From Chloroflexota bacterium (GTDB lineage Bacteria > Chloroflexota > UBA11872 > VXOZ01): 64,000 bases of DNA. Every line of letters begins with the position of its first letter. The first letter of the stretch is position 1. This document shows, piece after piece, positions 61,529 through 64,000 of the stretch. The position numbers and the translations under genes are program-made. The DNA is taken from NCBI GenBank assembly GCA_958295775.1, contig CATQHC010000005.1, positions 124,001 through 188,000 on the forward strand, in the 5' to 3' direction. Under the pieces are notes generated by a model. The model did no database searches, was not told the DNA's origin, and saw only the letters and a program-made list of their open reading frames with translations.

Positions 61529-62562
61529 TCTAGACTCACAAACGAAGTGCAACACTTTGCTAAGGTGTTGCCATGGGAAAGAGATACACGCATTTTACCA
61601 TTGAAGAGCGGTGTGAAGTGGCCAGACTTCTCGCCGCGGGGCAGTCGCAGCGGAAAATTGCTACAGCTCTGGATCGCGCGCCATCGACCATTACGCGGGA
61701 GGTAATACGCAATGGGTCCGGGAAGCAGGGGTATCAGGCGAGATATGCCCAGGAACAGGCGTTGGCGCGGCGTTGGGGCGGCGGCAAGCTGGAGCGAGAT
61801 GCTGCCTTGCGGGAGGTGGTGCTGGGATACTTGCGAGCTGGCTGGTCGCCGGAGCAGGTATCCGGACGCTTGGCGCGGGACGCCAGCGGCCCGGTCATCT
61901 CCCACGAGACCATCTATCGCTTTATCTACGCGCAAATGGCACGCACCAAGGACTACACGTGGCGGCACTACCTGCCGCGGGGCAAGTCCAAACGCGGCTG
62001 GCGGGGGCGCAGAGGCGGCAGTCCGGCCTCGTTCATTGCCCAGCGCCGACCGCTGGCAGAACGGCCCCAGACGGCGGCAGACCGCCAATCCCCCGGTCAT
62101 TGGGAGGTGGACCTGATGCTCTTTCGCACCTACGGCCAAGCCGTCTTGACCTTGCACGAGCGCCACTCGCGCTTGCTCATCGCCACGCGACCGCCCGGCA
62201 AGGCCGCCGAACCTATCGCCACTGCCATGCACGACCTGTTCGCTTCCTTGCCTCCAGAGTGGCGTCAAACCGCCACCTTCGACAACGGCACCGAGTTCGC
62301 GCGCCACTACCGCCTCCATGACCTGGGGATGCAGACCTTCTTCTGCGACACCCACTCTCCCTGGCAGAAAGGCGGCATCGAAAATGCTATCGGGCGCCTG
62401 CGGCGCGGGCTGCCGCGCAAGACCGATCTGGCGACCGTAACCGAGGAACGCTTTGCGCAACTCGTGCAGGCCTACAACCACACCCCGCGCAAGTGTCTTG
62501 ACTACCAAACGCCAGCAGAAGTATTCATGAACCAAGTGTTGCACTTGAAATGTGAGTCCACC
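61529..62562 (+). mobile_element. IS30-family insertion sequence, copy 2 (1034 bp)
   Basis: Flanked by GATGGATTC (left) and TTCCCGCGTGCGCGGG (right), so it again splits a family C palindrome with a 3-base TTC duplication. Same length, orientation and, as far as I can read, sequence as 12257-13290. Confidence 0.9.
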
Positions 62563-62583
62563 TTCCCGCGTGCGCGGGCATGA
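61573..62583 (+). CDS. IS30-family transposase, copy 2
   Basis: Identical protein to the one at 12301 (336 residues, helix-turn-helix plus DDE core) except that the last residue is Ala, not Glu. The difference comes from the flanking palindrome: the last six codons and the TGA are outside the element here too. It looks intact and able to act on both copies. It lies 154 bases upstream of the acyl-CoA dehydrogenase start, so its promoter could also affect that gene. Confidence 0.93.
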   Translation: MGKRYTHFTIEERCEVARLLAAGQSQRKIATALDRAPSTITREVIRNGSGKQGYQARYAQEQALARRWGGGKLERDAALREVVLGYLRAGWSPEQVSGRLARDASGPVISHETIYRFIYAQMARTKDYTWRHYLPRGKSKRGWRGRRGGSPASFIAQRRPLAERPQTAADRQSPGHWEVDLMLFRTYGQAVLTLHERHSRLLIATRPPGKAAEPIATAMHDLFASLPPEWRQTATFDNGTEFARHYRLHDLGMQTFFCDTHSPWQKGGIENAIGRLRRGLPRKTDLATVTEERFAQLVQAYNHTPRKCLDYQTPAEVFMNQVLHLKCESTFPRARA

Positions 62584-62628
62584 CGGAACCGGGTCAAGGG
62601 CATGTTGCCCGCTCCTTGAGTCAGAGCC

Positions 62629-62655
62629 GTAGCGCGGGGGCTTGCCTCCTGCTCA
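62629..62655. repeat. Family B palindrome, diverged
   Basis: GTAGCGCGGGGGCTTGCCTCCTGCTC; left arm intact, right arm changed. Confidence 0.6.
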
Positions 62656-62736
62656 TAGGTGCGAGAAATCAACACAGAATCGGACAAGGTGCAATTTGCG
62701 CCTACTCCGTAATCACAGCACAAGAAGGAGACAGCT

Positions 62737-64000
62737 TTGGCCAATTCGGGTCTTTCGGAAAGTGGTATTGAAGTCCGCCGTGCCGCGGTGATCGGCGCGG
62801 GCACCATGGGCGCGCAGATCGCGGCGCTGTTGGCTGGATTCGGCATCGAGTGCGAGTTGCTCGATCTCCCGGAAGCGGAAGGACGCGATGCGCGGGCGGA
62901 AGCGGCGCTGGAAAAACTCGCTGCCATGCGTCCGTCGCCGCTATTTGCGCGGGACGACCTGGACCGCATCCGCCCCGGCAACGTGGAGGACCATCCTGAA
63001 CGGCTGGCCGCGTGCGATTGGGTCATCGAGGCGATTTTCGAGGACCTGGCCGTCAAGCAGCAACTCTGGTCGGCGCTGGCGCCGCATGTGCGCGACGACG
63101 CCATTGCCAGCACGAACACGTCCAGCATTCCTATAAAGTCCATTGCCAAAGTACTGCCTCCAGACTTGAGAACAAGATTCCTTGGCGCGCACTTCTTCAA
63201 TCCGCCCCGTTACCTGCGGCTCTTCGAACTGATTCCCACGGACGAGACTGACCCAGGGGTTACGGCAGCCGTGCAAAGGTTTGGCAGCGAGACGCTGGGC
63301 AAAGGCTGTGTGCTCGCCCACGACGTGCCCGGTTTCGTCGGCAACCGCATCGGGCTGTACGTCTTCGCGGAGACCCTGCGCGCCATGCAGGAGTTGGGTC
63401 TGGGGCCCGACGACGTAGACAGCACCACCGGGCCGCCATTGGGCCGTCCCCGCAGCGCCACGTTCCGTACACTCGATCTCATCGGCATCGACGTCTACGT
63501 GGACATCTGCGATAAGTTGCAGGCCACAGTGCCCGAGTCCTGGGAACAAGCCGCGTTCGCCGTGCCTGACTTTGTGCGGACTATGGTTGAACGCGGCTGG
63601 CTGGGCGAAAAGAGCGGCCAGGGTTTTTATAAGCGTGAGCAAGTGGACGGACGCAGGGAGATACTTGTGCTCGACCCGGTCACGCTGGCGTACCGGCCGC
63701 AGCGCAGGTTGGCTGCTCCTTCACTGGCCGCGGCACGCAAAGCGGAAGACAGCGGCGCGCGCATTGCCGCCCTGACGCAGGCCGATGATGTCGCCGGACA
63801 ACTTGCCTGGCGCATTCTCTCGCGGCTCTTTGCCTTTGCCGCCGCCAAGATTCCCGAGGTCGCCGACGAGATTGCCAGCATCGATAACGCCATGCGCTGG
63901 GGCTTTGCGTGGGAACTCGGCCCGTTCGAAACCTGGGAAGCCATGGGCATAGCCGAGACGGCAAGCCGCATGGCGCGCGACGGCCTGGCAGTGCCGCCGT
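62737..64000 (+). CDS. 3-hydroxyacyl-CoA dehydrogenase (FadN/FadB type), 3' end outside the window
   Basis: An open frame from TTG 62737 (AAGGAG at 62725-62730) to the right edge, 421 codons without a stop. It begins with the NAD-binding motif RAAVIGAGTMGAQIAALLAG (about 16-35) and continues with VIEAIFEDLAVKQQLW, the catalytic signature ASTNTSSIPIKSIA and FLGAHFFNPPRYLRLFELIP (His about 152), then VPGFVGNRIG and GWLGEKSGQGFYK. A second dehydrogenase C-terminal domain starts near residue 345. The layout, with the dehydrogenase first, is that of FadN-like beta-oxidation enzymes, which end in an enoyl-CoA hydratase domain; that part would lie beyond the window. Confidence 0.9.
   Translation, partial: MANSGLSESGIEVRRAAVIGAGTMGAQIAALLAGFGIECELLDLPEAEGRDARAEAALEKLAAMRPSPLFARDDLDRIRPGNVEDHPERLAACDWVIEAIFEDLAVKQQLWSALAPHVRDDAIASTNTSSIPIKSIAKVLPPDLRTRFLGAHFFNPPRYLRLFELIPTDETDPGVTAAVQRFGSETLGKGCVLAHDVPGFVGNRIGLYVFAETLRAMQELGLGPDDVDSTTGPPLGRPRSATFRTLDLIGIDVYVDICDKLQATVPESWEQAAFAVPDFVRTMVERGWLGEKSGQGFYKREQVDGRREILVLDPVTLAYRPQRRLAAPSLAAARKAEDSGARIAALTQADDVAGQLAWRILSRLFAFAAAKIPEVADEIASIDNAMRWGFAWELGPFETWEAMGIAETASRMARDGLAVPP

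Noticed and set aside
12257-62562. Composite transposon formed by the two IS30 copies
   Set aside because: The 49 kb between them holds core genes (nadA, pgsA, rodZ, tRNA-Thr), and each copy has its own 3-base duplication, so they inserted independently.

Overview
The window looks like a piece of a GC-rich (roughly 60% by eye) bacterial chromosome, probably from an environmental genome. Several features fit Chloroflexota: a glutamate-synthase-like enzyme split over three genes, a RodZ-type protein near pgsA, Tat-type lipoprotein signals (twin Arg followed by a lipobox) on sugar-binding proteins, frequent GTG/TTG starts, and abundant palindromic intergenic repeats. The phylum is an inference. 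No rRNA or ribosomal protein gene is present to test it, and Poribacteria-like lineages have similar gene content.

Layout. 1-5995: end of a TPR protein, NIF3-family protein, zinc alcohol dehydrogenase, TIM-barrel epimerase and mannonate dehydratase. 6135-12000: small membrane protein, zinc-ribbon protein, NYN ribonuclease, M19 dipeptidase, sulfite-oxidase-like protein, epimerase and an alpha/beta hydrolase. 12257-13290: IS30-family element, copy 1. 13609-20101: DUF3604 protein, tRNA-Thr, a three-gene glutamate-synthase-like operon with lost catalytic residues, and a membrane protein. 20795-32520: catabolic block with three solute-binding lipoproteins, a sulfatase, amidohydrolase, isochorismatase-like hydrolase, NodB-like protein and glycerol kinase. 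32682-38675: MFS transporter, PmoA-like protein, polysaccharide deacetylase, epimerase and Gfo/Idh/MocA dehydrogenase. 38991-40789: AAA ATPase plus a DUF4276-like protein, a candidate defence pair. 40866-48249: NagB-like deaminase, RodZ, PgsA, two dehydrogenases and an exonuclease/GIY-YIG fusion. 48776-57000: membrane protein, IS110 remnant, Tat-dependent rhodanese lipoprotein, AlkD, MarR regulator, NadA, coiled-coil protein and HpcH aldolase. 57268-64000: fourth solute-binding lipoprotein, hydrolase, PhyH dioxygenase, IS30 copy 2, and the start of a 3-hydroxyacyl-CoA dehydrogenase that runs off the end.

How it works together. Most genes form short units for taking up and breaking down sugar acids, sulfated or esterified glycans and amino sugars: binding proteins outside, then sulfatase, esterase, deacetylase, epimerases, UxuA, NagB and dehydrogenases inside. 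No ABC permease or ATPase for sugar uptake lies in the window, so the four binding proteins must work with components encoded elsewhere.

The spaces between genes hold at least seven families of short palindromic or repeated sequence. One is a strict 28-bp palindrome present six times. Another is the apparent target of both IS30 copies and supplies the stop codon of their transposase. The most notable systems are the altered glutamate-synthase-like operon, the AAA/DUF4276-like pair and the IS30-palindrome relationship.
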